Part shown: positions 28,795 through 39,282 of the stretch, piece after piece
How the letters are laid out: each line of letters starts with the position of its first letter
How positions within the stretch are numbered: position 1 is the stretch's first letter
NCBI RefSeq assembly: GCF_005952805.1
Contig: NZ_CP040709.1
Location: forward strand, 434,001 to 498,000
Direction of reading: 5' to 3'
Origin: Inhella inkyongensis
GTDB taxonomy: Bacteria; Pseudomonadota; Gammaproteobacteria; Burkholderiales; Burkholderiaceae_C
Length of the DNA: 64,000 bases
Position numbers and translations under genes: made by a program
Notes under the pieces: generated by a model
Database searches by the model: none
Seen by the model: the letters and a program-made list of their open reading frames with translations, nothing else
Told to the model about the DNA's origin: nothing

Positions 28795-30327
28795 ATGCTT
28801 CGCCAAAGCGGGGGATTCTTGAACGCACATCCAGCCTTGAATGCCGGCGCAAAGTTCAACGACCGGCCGATGTTCTTCCTCACCCTGGTCAACGGCCTGC
28901 TGGCGACCGGCCTGGGCTATGCCGCAAACCAGATGGGGGCGGCGCTGATGTTGGCCCTGATCTGTGGCGGCATCGCTTTGTTCCTGTGGCTGCGCAGTGA
29001 CTCGGGTTTGCTGGCGCGCTGCGGCTTCGGGTTGCTGAATGTGTTGCTGGTGCTGGGACAGCACCATTGGCGTGAGGTGGGTGGCGTGGGCGTGGCGGCG
29101 CTGGATTCGGTGATGCCGGTGACCCTGTGTCTGATGCTGCCTTATCGAGATTGGCGTCCGATCGTGGTCAGCGCCTTGGCCTATGTCCTGGGCGAGTTGT
29201 GGCTGGAAGGCTTCAAGGCCCTGTGGGCCGGTGGCTTTTTGATTGTGCTGGCCTTGGCCCTCAGTCTGATTGCCCGGCGCATGGCGGCCGAGGCGGCCGA
29301 GCGCTTCGAGCTGGAGTTCCTGGTGAACGCAATGGGGCGGGATGGTCCGATTCGGCTGAATCTGGATGTGGTGCGGGCCGAGTCCAAAGTGGGCCTGCGA
29401 CTCAAGCATGTGCAGGGACGCATGGCGGCCGCGCTGCGCCAGGTGCGTGATGCGATTTCCTCGGTGCAGGGCGCGGCGCAGGAGGTGGGCGGCAGTGCCA
29501 CCGAGTTGCGCGGCCGCACCGATCGCACGGCCCAAGGCCTGCGCGATGCGGCGATGAGCCTGGAGCAGATCAATGTGATCGTGCAGGAGTCGGCCCGTGC
29601 CTCGCGCGAGGCCAAGGATATGGCCGGCACCGCCGGCGCGATGGCGCAGCGGGGCGGCGCGGTCGTTGGGCAGATGGTGCAGACCATGCGCGAAATTGAC
29701 GTGTCCTCGCGTCGTATCACCGACATCATTGGCACCATCGATGGCATCGCGTTCCAGACCAACATCCTGGCCCTGAATGCCGCGGTGGAAGCCGCGCGGG
29801 CCGGCGAAGCGGGGCGTGGCTTTGCGGTGGTGGCCACCGAGGTGCGCATGCTGGCCGGGCGCTCGTCCGAGGCCGCCAAAGAAATCAAGAGCCTGATCCA
29901 GGCCTCGTTGGAGACCGTAGAACGCGGCACCAAACTGGCCACCGAGGCCGGCGGGGCGATGGACGAGTTGGTGGGGGCGGTGCAAGGTGTGGGCAAGGTG
30001 TTTGAGAACCTGACCGCCGACTCGGCCGAACACGCGGCCTCCATCGATGTGGTAACGGCCTCGGTCAAGGAGTTGGATGCGGTGACGGCGCAAAACGTCG
30101 ATGTGGCGGAACGCAGTGGCCAGATCGCCAACGACCTGCTGCAACAGGCGGTGCAACTGGCCGAGGTGTTGTCCAGCTTCCGTCTGGGCAATGACGAGCA
30201 GGTGGCCGAACAGTTGGCGCAGGCGCAGCAGGCGGCCGCACGCTCAGCGGCCGAGCAGGCCGAGGCGCAGCAGCGCCAGCGCGTCGGGCAGCAGCAGTCC
30301 AGCGAAGGTGGAGTGGACTTCTTCTGA
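28795..30327 (+). CDS. Methyl-accepting chemotaxis protein with multi-pass membrane domain
   Basis: The product is about 510 aa from the ATG at 28795 (MLRQSGGFLNAHPA), chosen because earlier in-frame codons extend into the divergent promoter region. Residues 22-165 hold five or six hydrophobic segments with almost no periplasmic loop (FFLTLVNGLLATGLGYAA, ALMLALICGGIALFLWL, FGLLNVLLVLGQHHW, GFLIVLALALSLIA), so there is no classical periplasmic ligand domain. The signalling tip is [18 protein letters not shown], the Tsr/Tar-like class. It ends GGVDFF, the same tail as the CheZ-like protein. It probably senses within the membrane or via metabolism; the ligand is unknown. Confidence 0.88.
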   Translation: MLRQSGGFLNAHPALNAGAKFNDRPMFFLTLVNGLLATGLGYAANQMGAALMLALICGGIALFLWLRSDSGLLARCGFGLLNVLLVLGQHHWREVGGVGVAALDSVMPVTLCLMLPYRDWRPIVVSALAYVLGELWLEGFKALWAGGFLIVLALALSLIARRMAAEAAERFELEFLVNAMGRDGPIRLNLDVVRAESKVGLRLKHVQGRMAAALRQVRDAISSVQGAAQEVGGSATELRGRTDRTAQGLRDAAMSLEQINVIVQESARASREAKDMAGTAGAMAQRGGAVVGQMVQTMREIDVSSRRITDIIGTIDGIAFQTNILALNAAVEAARAGEAGRGFAVVATEVRMLAGRSSEAAKEIKSLIQASLETVERGTKLATEAGGAMDELVGAVQGVGKVFENLTADSAEHAASIDVVTASVKELDAVTAQNVDVAERSGQIANDLLQQAVQLAEVLSSFRLGNDEQVAEQLAQAQQAAARSAAEQAEAQQRQRVGQQQSSEGGVDFF

Positions 30328-30337
30328 CTCCCTGCTG

Positions 30338-31855
30338 ATGCACCCGGCGCTGCTAATCCTGTTGCTGGGCGCGCTGGGCCTGCTGAGCCTGGGCATGGCG
30401 TGGTTGATCCGGGAACGACGTCGGGATCGCCACCGGTCAGCGACCTTGGAGGCAGCATTGGCGCGCTCGGAGGAGGCGTTGCGCTGCGTCGATGAGCGCT
30501 TGCGCCTGGCGCTGGAAGGGGGCAGCGACGGACTGTGGGACTGGCCCGACGTGAGTCAACCCTCGGGCTGGTGGTCGCCGCAGTTCTATCGCTTGCTGGG
30601 CCTGGAGCCGCAGGAGGCCATGACCGACACCTCCTTGTTTTTGGAGACGGTCCACCCCCGTGATCGTGAACCCTTGATGGCCAATTTGAGCCGTGCTATT
30701 TCCGAGCTGTCGCGTTACGAGGCGGAGTTCAGGGTTCGCATGCCTGGCGGTGAGTACCGCTGGTTTCGTTCGCGCGCGCGGGTATGGCGCGACGGCGAGC
30801 GTGTGCGCATGGCGGGTGCGCTGCAGGACATTGATGAGTTGAAGCGCGCCCAGGCCGAACTGGCGGACATCTTTGCCGCCAGCCCGGATGCCTATATGGC
30901 CTTTGGTGCGGAGGGTCGATTGCGCTATGTGAGTCCGGCCCTGTCCACGCTGTGCCCAGCGCTGGCCCAGGTTTCGTACAACCTGCCGCTGTCGGATTGG
31001 CTGCGGCAACTGCAGGACCTGCATGGCGATCCCACGTTGCCCGCACCCGAGCTGGGGGCGCCGACGCTGTTCCAGCAGCAGAGGCCGCAGCCGCGGGTGC
31101 TGCAGCTGAGCAGCCACCCCGGGCGGGGCGATGGTGGCATTCAGACCCTGCTGCAGCTGCGCGATGTCAGTGCCGAGATGGCTGTGGACGCGCTGAAGAG
31201 CGAGTTCATCAGCACCGCCGCCCATGAGTTGCGAACGCCCATGGCCACCATCTATGGCTACATCGAGCTGCTGCTGTATCGCGACATGCCGGCCGAGCGC
31301 GCCCGTGGCTATTTGCAGAAGGTCCATCGCCAATGCGCGGCAGTGGTTGGGATCACCAATGATCTGCTCGACCTGGCGCGCATCGAGTCACGCGGCCGGG
31401 CGGATTTGGACCGGGTGCGCATGGATCTGCGCGCCTTGGTCGAGCAGGCCTTGGCGGATTGGGAACCCGCGGAAGGACGGCTTGCGCCTCAGCTGCGACT
31501 GGGCGCGCGGCCCTTGTTGGTCTACGTGGACCTCACTTTGATGAAGAAGGTGCTGCGCGCGCTGCTGTCGAACGCCTACAAGTTCTCAGAGCAGGATGTG
31601 GAGGTCGAGGTGCAGGAGCGCCTGGGTCGCGCTGCGGTGGCGATTCGTGATCGTGGCATCGGCATGGATGCGCAGGCCCTGGCGCGGGCAGGAGAGCGCT
31701 TCTGGCGCGCCGACCCCAGCGGTGCGCGGCTGGGCGCCGGCCTGGGCCTGGCCATCGCGCGCGAGCTCTGTCAGTTGATGGACGGCGTGGTGGAGCTGGA
31801 AAGCCAGCCCGGCCAAGGCACCACGGCCTGGGTGATGCTGCCGTTGACGACCTGA
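30338..31855 (+). CDS. PAS-domain histidine kinase
   Basis: The product has 505 aa. The start at 30338 (MHPALLILLLGALGLLSLGM) gives a single N-terminal membrane helix; it is 10 bp after the chemoreceptor stop. PAS domain one spans about 55-170 (ALEGGSDGLWDW, TVHPRDREPL, EAEFRVRMPGGEYRWF) and a weaker second one about 180-280. HisKA is FISTAAHELRTPMAT with phospho-acceptor near His296. The ATPase domain has LLSNAYKFS, IRDRGIGMD and GAGLGLAIARELC. It probably phosphorylates a separate regulator; the divergent receiver at 28305-28670 is closest. Confidence 0.9.
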   Translation: MHPALLILLLGALGLLSLGMAWLIRERRRDRHRSATLEAALARSEEALRCVDERLRLALEGGSDGLWDWPDVSQPSGWWSPQFYRLLGLEPQEAMTDTSLFLETVHPRDREPLMANLSRAISELSRYEAEFRVRMPGGEYRWFRSRARVWRDGERVRMAGALQDIDELKRAQAELADIFAASPDAYMAFGAEGRLRYVSPALSTLCPALAQVSYNLPLSDWLRQLQDLHGDPTLPAPELGAPTLFQQQRPQPRVLQLSSHPGRGDGGIQTLLQLRDVSAEMAVDALKSEFISTAAHELRTPMATIYGYIELLLYRDMPAERARGYLQKVHRQCAAVVGITNDLLDLARIESRGRADLDRVRMDLRALVEQALADWEPAEGRLAPQLRLGARPLLVYVDLTLMKKVLRALLSNAYKFSEQDVEVEVQERLGRAAVAIRDRGIGMDAQALARAGERFWRADPSGARLGAGLGLAIARELCQLMDGVVELESQPGQGTTAWVMLPLTT

Positions 31856-31896
31856 GCCGGGCTCTTCCGCGTGGCCTCGCCTAGTGTGAAAAGGCC

Positions 31897-33042
<1,146 letters not shown>

Positions 33043-33102
33043 TCAGTGCGCGTGCGTGCTGGTGTCGTTGCGGGCTCCTACACTGCAGCGGCGGAGGTTT
33101 CG

Positions 33103-33879
33103 ATGCGGGTGCTCTGGCTGCTGGTGGGACTGTTCTTCATGGCGCAGGCGCAAGCCTGTGGTCCTTACCGCTTCGCCTTCGTGGTCTATCCCGGCCTTTT
33201 CGAGCGCGACGCGCAAGGGCGGGAATTCGGGCTGGATGTTGACCTGCTGCAGGCCATGCGCGAACGCAGTGGCTGCCAGTTGGACGTGCAGGTGGCCAAT
33301 CCGGCGCGCATCTGGCCGGCGATGGCGCGGGGCGAAATTGATATTGCGGCCTCCTCACTGCGCACGCCCGAACGGGAAGAGCAGGTCGAGTTCCTGATCT
33401 TTGCGCGCAGTCGCGTTCAGTTGTTGATGGGGCGCGCCCAAGCCCAGTCCACGCCCAGTTTGGCGGCCTTCAACGCCGACCCTGCCCTGCGCTTGGGTGT
33501 GGTGCGTGGCGGCGCCTATGCGGCCGTGGTTCAGCAGTGGGTGGACAAGCTGCGCGCCCAGGGGCGGGTCAGCGAGAGTGCCGACAAGGCCAGCCTGCTG
33601 CGCGCCTTTCGGGTGGGTCGGGTCCATGCAGTGCTGGCCTTCCCGATGGAGCTCTACAGCAGCAGTGCTGTGTTCGAGGAGCATGAGGTGCTGAAGGACT
33701 GGTGGCCCGAGCACAGTGCGGATGGTGGTTGGGCCCTTTCGCGGGCACGCGTGACGGCGGCCGACCGTGAGCGCCTGCGCCAGGCCGCACGCAGCCTGCT
33801 GCAGGATGGCACCGTGGAGCGCCTGGCCGAGCGCACGCTGGGCCCGGCGCTGGCGCGCAGCTATGTGATCACGCGCTGA
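33103..33879 (+). CDS. Periplasmic solute-binding-like protein
   Basis: The product is 258 aa starting at the ATG preceded by GGAGG. A signal peptide (MRVLWLLVGLFFMAQAQA) ends before CGPYRFAF. The type 3 solute-binding fold is indicated by GLDVDLLQAMRERSGCQLDVQ, MARGEIDIAASSLRTPEREEQVEF and LRLGVVRGGAYAAVV. No permease or ATPase genes adjoin it, so it may be a stand-alone periplasmic sensor or binding protein. The ligand cannot be assigned. It is divergent from tgt. Confidence 0.85.
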   Translation: MRVLWLLVGLFFMAQAQACGPYRFAFVVYPGLFERDAQGREFGLDVDLLQAMRERSGCQLDVQVANPARIWPAMARGEIDIAASSLRTPEREEQVEFLIFARSRVQLLMGRAQAQSTPSLAAFNADPALRLGVVRGGAYAAVVQQWVDKLRAQGRVSESADKASLLRAFRVGRVHAVLAFPMELYSSSAVFEEHEVLKDWWPEHSADGGWALSRARVTAADRERLRQAARSLLQDGTVERLAERTLGPALARSYVITR

Positions 33880-33887
33880 AGCCCGTT

Positions 33888-34202
33888 TCAGTGCCAGGCA
33901 CTGCCGGGCGACTGCGGCACCGACCACCAGACCAGCAGACCCAACATCAGCAGGGTTGCAAGGCTGAGGTCCAGTGCGGGCAGGCCGCCCAGTAGCGGCA
34001 TGCTCTCCAGCCAGAGGGCGCCCAGCCCCAGGCCCACAGCGGCCAGAGCAGGCGTTTGCAGCGCCACAGGTCGGCTCGGCGCGCGGCGAGCCGGAGCCTG
34101 CGAGGGCAGGCTTGGCATCAGCCGGGTGGCGAAGTCCGCGGCCTCGGCATCCAGCCCCTGGGCATCCTGGCGCAACAGGGCATCGAGTTCGGCGTCATTC
34201 AT
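33888..34202 (-). CDS. Small membrane protein downstream of ECF sigma factor (putative anti-sigma)
   Basis: The product is 104 aa from the ATG at 34202 with GGAGAA upstream. The cytoplasmic N-terminus (MNDAELDALLRQDAQ... DFATRLMPSLPSQ) precedes two hydrophobic segments (ALAAVGLGLGALWLESM and LSLATLLMLGLLVWWSV). It has no zinc-anti-sigma H-x3-C-x2-C motif. It overlaps the sigma gene by 4 bp (ATGA), the usual arrangement for a cognate anti-sigma factor, so that role is likely by context only. Confidence 0.6.
   Translation of the reverse strand: MNDAELDALLRQDAQGLDAEAADFATRLMPSLPSQAPARRAPSRPVALQTPALAAVGLGLGALWLESMPLLGGLPALDLSLATLLMLGLLVWWSVPQSPGSAWH
33889..33903. terminator. Hairpin between convergent genes
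   Basis: CAGTGCC-A-GGCACTG is a perfect 7-bp palindrome, extended outward by GCCCG (33881-33885) and CGGGC (33905-33909). It follows the solute-binding gene stop by 9 bp and overlaps the stop codon of the opposing small gene. A T-run is weak, so termination is inferred from position. Confidence 0.45.
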
Positions 34203-34726
34203 GGCGTTCTCCAATCGGCCAGCCAAGTTCGCATCTTGGTGCGCGCGCGCAGCACCTGGGTCTTGACCGTGCCCAGCGGCCAGCCCAGCACGGCAGCGGC
34301 CTCGGCGTGCGACAGCTCGGCATAGCAGCACATCAGCAAGGCCTCGCGCTCGGGCTCGCGCAGCTGCGCCAGCGCCCGTTCCAGGTCCAGGCGCAAGGCC
34401 CCATCGGGGGGGGCGCCGGCTGAAGGATCGGTCTCACCATCATCCACGGGCTCTTCGCGTCGCCGACGCCGGTGTTGCAAGTAGGCGTTGTAGGCCAATC
34501 GAGTGAGCCAGCTGCGAAAACGCGCCTCGCCGCGAAACTGCGGCAGGCCCAACCAGGCGTTGCAGAAGGCTTCCTGGGCGAGGTCATCGGCCAGCTGATG
34601 CTCATGGCGGCACAGCCGACGCAGCAGCTGGCGCAAATAGCCCTGGTGCCGCCGCACCAGGGCTTCGAAGGAGGGCCGAGAGCCCGCTTGCGCAGCGGCG
34701 ACCCACGCCGACTCCTGTTCGATCAC
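34199..34726 (-). CDS. ECF-type RNA polymerase sigma factor
   Basis: The product has 175 aa from a GTG at 34726 (VIEQESAWVAAAQAG) that overlaps the upstream stop in GTGA; the longer frame to 34810 runs inside the preceding gene. Sigma region 2 covers FEALVRRHQGYLRQLLRRL...DDLAQEAFCNAWLGLPQFRG and FRSWLTRLAYNAYL. Region 4 covers LREPEREALLMCCYAELSHAEAAAVLGWPLGTVKTQVLRARTKM. An acidic linker (EEPVDDGETDPSAG) joins them. It directs RNA polymerase to a small regulon and is probably held by the downstream membrane protein. Confidence 0.9.
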   Translation of the reverse strand: MIEQESAWVAAAQAGSRPSFEALVRRHQGYLRQLLRRLCRHEHQLADDLAQEAFCNAWLGLPQFRGEARFRSWLTRLAYNAYLQHRRRRREEPVDDGETDPSAGAPPDGALRLDLERALAQLREPEREALLMCCYAELSHAEAAAVLGWPLGTVKTQVLRARTKMRTWLADWRTP

Positions 34727-35121
34727 TGGGGCGTGCGGGGTTCCAGCTTCCACAGCAACAGGAAGCCCAGGCCCAGGCACACCGGGACCAGGCCGATGGC
34801 CCACAGCCACGAGCCCGGCCGCATCACGGCAAACATGCCCATCAGGCCCAGGCCTGCCGCCAAATTGATGACCCCGCTGCGCAACTGCGTGGTGGCTGTG
34901 TTGCGCGGCGACGCGCTGTCCTCACCGCGAAAGGCGCTGCCATCCAGCAACTGCGGAGGGATGGGCTGACCCGCTGCGCTGAGGCGGCGCACGGTTTCGT
35001 GGACGGCCTCTTCGTGCCGCGTCTTGTTCACGTAGTAGGCAATGATGGCCACGATAGGGATCAGCAGGGCCACGATGGGAATCAGGAAGGGCAGGATGTG
35101 ACGCAGTTCGAGGGTGTCCAC
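34723..35121 (-). CDS. Small membrane protein, DUF6249-like, first gene of sigma operon
   Basis: The product has 132 aa from a GTG at 35121 with GGAG 6 nt upstream. Two N-terminal hydrophobic residues blocks (ILPFLIPIVALLIPIVAIIAYYV) are followed by KTRHEEAVHETVRRLSAAGQPIPPQLL, then two more helices (LAAGLGLMGMFAVM, LWAIGLVPVCLGLGFLLLW). The HEExxxxxVRRLxxxGxPIPxxLL segment resembles DUF6249 proteins often found beside ECF sigma genes. It overlaps the sigma start by 4 bp, making a three-gene coupled operon. Confidence 0.75.
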   Translation of the reverse strand: MDTLELRHILPFLIPIVALLIPIVAIIAYYVNKTRHEEAVHETVRRLSAAGQPIPPQLLDGSAFRGEDSASPRNTATTQLRSGVINLAAGLGLMGMFAVMRPGSWLWAIGLVPVCLGLGFLLLWKLEPRTPQ

Positions 35122-35203
35122 GAGGGCTCCAAAGTGGGGTGAATGATGCGGCTTGGATGCGCCAGCCCCTGGCTTTGGATTCAAGCCTGCGACAATTTTT
35201 TCA

Positions 35204-35797
35204 ATGCCCGATACCCTGGCCGCGCCTGCACAGGCCGAAACCTTGATCAAGAAGAGCCGCTTCATCGCTTGCGTGGAGCCGGCGACCGACCGCAGCATGG
35301 CGGTGGCACGCGTGGCTGAGTTGCGCGCCCAACATCCGCAAGCGGCCCATGTGTGTTGGGCCTTGCTGGCGGGGGGGCAAAGTGCCGCCAATGACGATGG
35401 CGAGCCGGGTGGCACCGCCGGCCGACCGATGCTGGAGGTGCTGCGCCATCAAGGGCTGGAGCAGGTGCTGGCGACCGTGGTGCGCTACTTCGGCGGCGTC
35501 AAGCTCGGGGCCGGCGGCTTGGTGCGCGCCTACGGCGATGCGGTCTCGCAGGCCCTACAGGGCGCGCCGCGTGTGGCGCTGGTGCGCCGCGTGGCCCTGG
35601 CGGCGGCCGTGCCCTATGCGCTGGAGGGCGTGCTGCGGCGGGAGCTGGCTGCAGCAGGTATCGAGATCGAGCTGGCTGAGCACGGCAGCCTGGCCCTGCT
35701 CCACTGGCAGGCGCCTGAGGACCAGGTGGCGGCCCTGCGCCAGCGCCTGACCGATGCGACCCAGGGTCGCATCGATTGGCGCAATACGGATCAGTAG
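35204..35797 (+). CDS. IMPACT/YigZ family protein
   Basis: The product has 197 aa from ATG 35204 (MPDTLAAPAQAETLIKKSRF); the in-frame ATG at 35153 lies too far upstream of the conserved domain. The UPF0029 signature is clear: AANDDGEPGGTAGRPML and VVRYFGGVKLGAGGLVRAYG. Family members bind ribosome- or translation-related partners; the E. coli YigZ function is unsettled. It is divergent from the sigma operon and its 3' end overlaps the next minus-strand gene by 7 bp. Confidence 0.93.
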   Translation: MPDTLAAPAQAETLIKKSRFIACVEPATDRSMAVARVAELRAQHPQAAHVCWALLAGGQSAANDDGEPGGTAGRPMLEVLRHQGLEQVLATVVRYFGGVKLGAGGLVRAYGDAVSQALQGAPRVALVRRVALAAAVPYALEGVLRRELAAAGIEIELAEHGSLALLHWQAPEDQVAALRQRLTDATQGRIDWRNTDQ

Positions 35798-36432
35798 GCC
35801 ACGGTGAAGCGCTTGCCCTGGTGCGCGGGGGCTCCCAGTTCGTCCACCAGGGCAACGGCCAGGTCGGCCACGGAGATGCTCGAATGTCCTTGGGCATCGG
35901 TCAGCAAATCATCCTGACCGAGTCGGTAGTTGCCGGTGCGCTCGCCGGGTACCAGATGCGCCGGCGGCGAGACATAGCTCCAGGCCAGGCCCAGGCGGTT
36001 GCTTTGCAGGCGCTTCAGCACCTCGCGGGCGGCCAGGGCGGCGGCCTTCCATTCGGCCGGGAACTCGGGGGTGTCCACCAGTTGCAGGCCGGGGGCCACA
36101 TACAGGCTGCCGGCTCCGCCCACTACCAGCAGACGGCGGCCGGCCTTGGCCACGCCTTGCGCGATGGCGTCATAGCCACGCACGGTGTCCTCATACAGCG
36201 CCGGATGGGTCCAGCCGGGGTTGAAGGCGCTGATCACCGCGTCGGCCTGCGCGGCCGCGGCGGCCACCGCTTCGGGGTCCATCACATCAGCCTGCAGGGC
36301 CTGCATCCCTTCTTGAGGCGCCAGCTTGGCGGAGTTGCGGGCCAGCGCCAGCACTTGATGCCCGCGCGCCAGCAGTTCTTGCAGCAGGGCGGAGCCGACA
36401 AAGCCGGTGGCACCAATGAGGACGACTTTCAT
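35791..36432 (-). CDS. NAD(P)-binding oxidoreductase, YwnB-like
   Basis: The product has 213 aa. The Rossmann motif MKVVLIGATGFVGSALLQELLARGH sits at the N-terminus, with the second-strand ALARN basic end suggesting NADP. LLVVGGAGSLYVAPGLQLVDTPEFPAEW and YVSPPAHLVPGERTGNYRLG are typical of the NAD(P)H-binding (NmrA/YwnB) family. The substrate is unknown. It is divergently transcribed from the LysR regulator at 36547, which is therefore the obvious candidate controller. Confidence 0.9.
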   Translation of the reverse strand: MKVVLIGATGFVGSALLQELLARGHQVLALARNSAKLAPQEGMQALQADVMDPEAVAAAAAQADAVISAFNPGWTHPALYEDTVRGYDAIAQGVAKAGRRLLVVGGAGSLYVAPGLQLVDTPEFPAEWKAAALAAREVLKRLQSNRLGLAWSYVSPPAHLVPGERTGNYRLGQDDLLTDAQGHSSISVADLAVALVDELGAPAHQGKRFTVAY

Positions 36433-36477
36433 GGGGTTCTTTCTGGCCGCTTGGGCCTGTCGGTTGCGATGGGTTGA

Positions 36478-36550
36478 ATTGTTCTGACTTCACAATGCGC
36501 AGAGAAGTCCTCGGAAAATACGTTCATTGATTAGTAGAACTTCACAATGC
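36478..36550. promoter_or_regulatory. Putative LysR operator region with direct repeats
   Basis: ATTGT-N9-ACAAT at 36478-36496 fits the T-N11-A palindrome of LysR-type sites. The 12-mer ACTTCACAATGC occurs at 36487-36498 and again at 36539-36550, where it includes the LysR ATG. The two copies are 52 bp apart (about five helical turns), consistent with recognition and activation sites between the divergent genes. Confidence 0.45.
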
Positions 36551-37440
36551 TCGATCAGATTCGCCGCATGGCCGTTTTTGCCACCGTGGTGCAGCACGGC
36601 AGCCTGGGGGCGGCCGCGCGGCAGCTGCAGACCAGCACGTCGGCTGTCAGCCAGCAGTTGCGCGCGCTGGAGCGTGACCTCGGGATCACGCTGCTGCATC
36701 GCAGCACCCGACGCCTGGCCTTGACGACCGAGGGCGCGCGCTTTCACGCTGGATGCGCAGCCATGTTGGCCGCCGCCACCCAGGCCCAGGAGCAACTGGC
36801 CCAGGCGCGCGACGCGCCCGAAGGCGAGTTGCGCATCAGCGCTCCGGTGGGCTTTGCCAAGCACCTCGGTCCGGCTTTGGACGCCTTGTTGCGCGCCCAT
36901 CCCAACCTGCGTTTGCACCTGGAGGTGGAGGACCGCTTCACCGACCTGCTGGCCCGTCGCATCGACCTGGCGATCCGCTTCGGGCGATTGCCCGACAGCC
37001 CCTGGACCGCACAGCGCATCGGCGAGAAGCGCATGGGTCTGTTCGCCGCGCCCCGCTATCTGTCGCAACTGGGCCTTCCGCGCGAAATGGATGATTTGCG
37101 GGATGCGGATTGGCTGATGCTGGGCGAGGACTGTGAGGCCCGCTCGGCGCCTTTCGGCTTGTCGCTGACCCTGCGCCCTCGCATCAGCTGCAACAACCAG
37201 CTGAGCCTGCAGCAACTGTGCGAGGCGGGTCAGGGTCTGGCGGTCTTGAGCCTGGAGGATGTGGCGGGCGCCGTGCAGGCCGGGCGGCTGCTGCGCTTGC
37301 TGCCGGAGTGGCCCCTGCCCGTGTTGCCCATTTATGCGGTGGTGCCCCAGCGCGATGCCCAACCCGCCAAGGTGCGCCATGCCATTGCCGCGCTGAAAAC
37401 CTATCTGGCCTCCGCCAGCGGCGAACGCAACTCGACCTAG
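36547..37440 (+). CDS. LysR-family transcriptional regulator
   Basis: The product has 297 aa. The N-terminal winged helix-turn-helix covers MLDQIRRMAVFATVVQHGSLGAAARQLQTSTSAVSQQLRALERDLG, and the substrate-binding domain follows (GELRISAPVGFAKHLGPALDALLRAHPNL; RRIDLAIRFGRLPDSPW). It resembles the CrgA/AaeR-like LysR subgroup. Its effector is unknown. The divergent oxidoreductase and the paired repeats between them indicate a local regulatory circuit. Confidence 0.93.
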   Translation: MLDQIRRMAVFATVVQHGSLGAAARQLQTSTSAVSQQLRALERDLGITLLHRSTRRLALTTEGARFHAGCAAMLAAATQAQEQLAQARDAPEGELRISAPVGFAKHLGPALDALLRAHPNLRLHLEVEDRFTDLLARRIDLAIRFGRLPDSPWTAQRIGEKRMGLFAAPRYLSQLGLPREMDDLRDADWLMLGEDCEARSAPFGLSLTLRPRISCNNQLSLQQLCEAGQGLAVLSLEDVAGAVQAGRLLRLLPEWPLPVLPIYAVVPQRDAQPAKVRHAIAALKTYLASASGERNST

Positions 37441-38829
<1,389 letters not shown>

Positions 38830-39282
38830 TCAGACGCTGTCCAGCTTGGCTTGCAGCCAAGCTCGCGCCGCACCTTCGTCGGCAAACTGCTGGAATGGGG
38901 TGCCGGCCTGCGCAAAGCAGCGCACAAAGGGCGCCTCCATCAGTTCGGCGGCCTCCACCTCGGGCGGAACGACATGGGCCACCGCCAACGGCGCCAGCCC
39001 CGCCGCCTCCACCTGCTGGAGCATCTGTGTGAAGGCCCCCAGGGCCTCTGCGGTGACGAGGGCGCTGCCGAAAAAGCGAGCCATCAACACCCAGGGCCCC
39101 CGGGCCCGCATGGCGATGAACTGCTGCTGGGTCAGGGCGCCCAGGGCCTGCACCAATTCCAGATTGAAGGGCCCCTCGGCGCGGCTGTACATCCAGGGCC
39201 ATTCCGCCCGCAGCTCCACCCGGCCATGGGCTGGGAAGCTGCTGTGAGCGAAGGCGTCGGTATTCGCGGGGTGGGGCTTCAT
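38830..39282 (-). CDS. Hypothetical protein downstream of queA
   Basis: The product has 150 aa from the ATG at 39282 that overlaps the queA stop (ATGA). It resembles small STAS-like or SpoIIAA-like cytoplasmic proteins ([49 protein letters not shown]), but I do not recognise a named family. The coupling with queA suggests coexpression, not a shared pathway. The 3' end abuts argG head-on. Confidence 0.65.
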   Translation of the reverse strand: MKPHPANTDAFAHSSFPAHGRVELRAEWPWMYSRAEGPFNLELVQALGALTQQQFIAMRARGPWVLMARFFGSALVTAEALGAFTQMLQQVEAAGLAPLAVAHVVPPEVEAAELMEAPFVRCFAQAGTPFQQFADEGAARAWLQAKLDSV

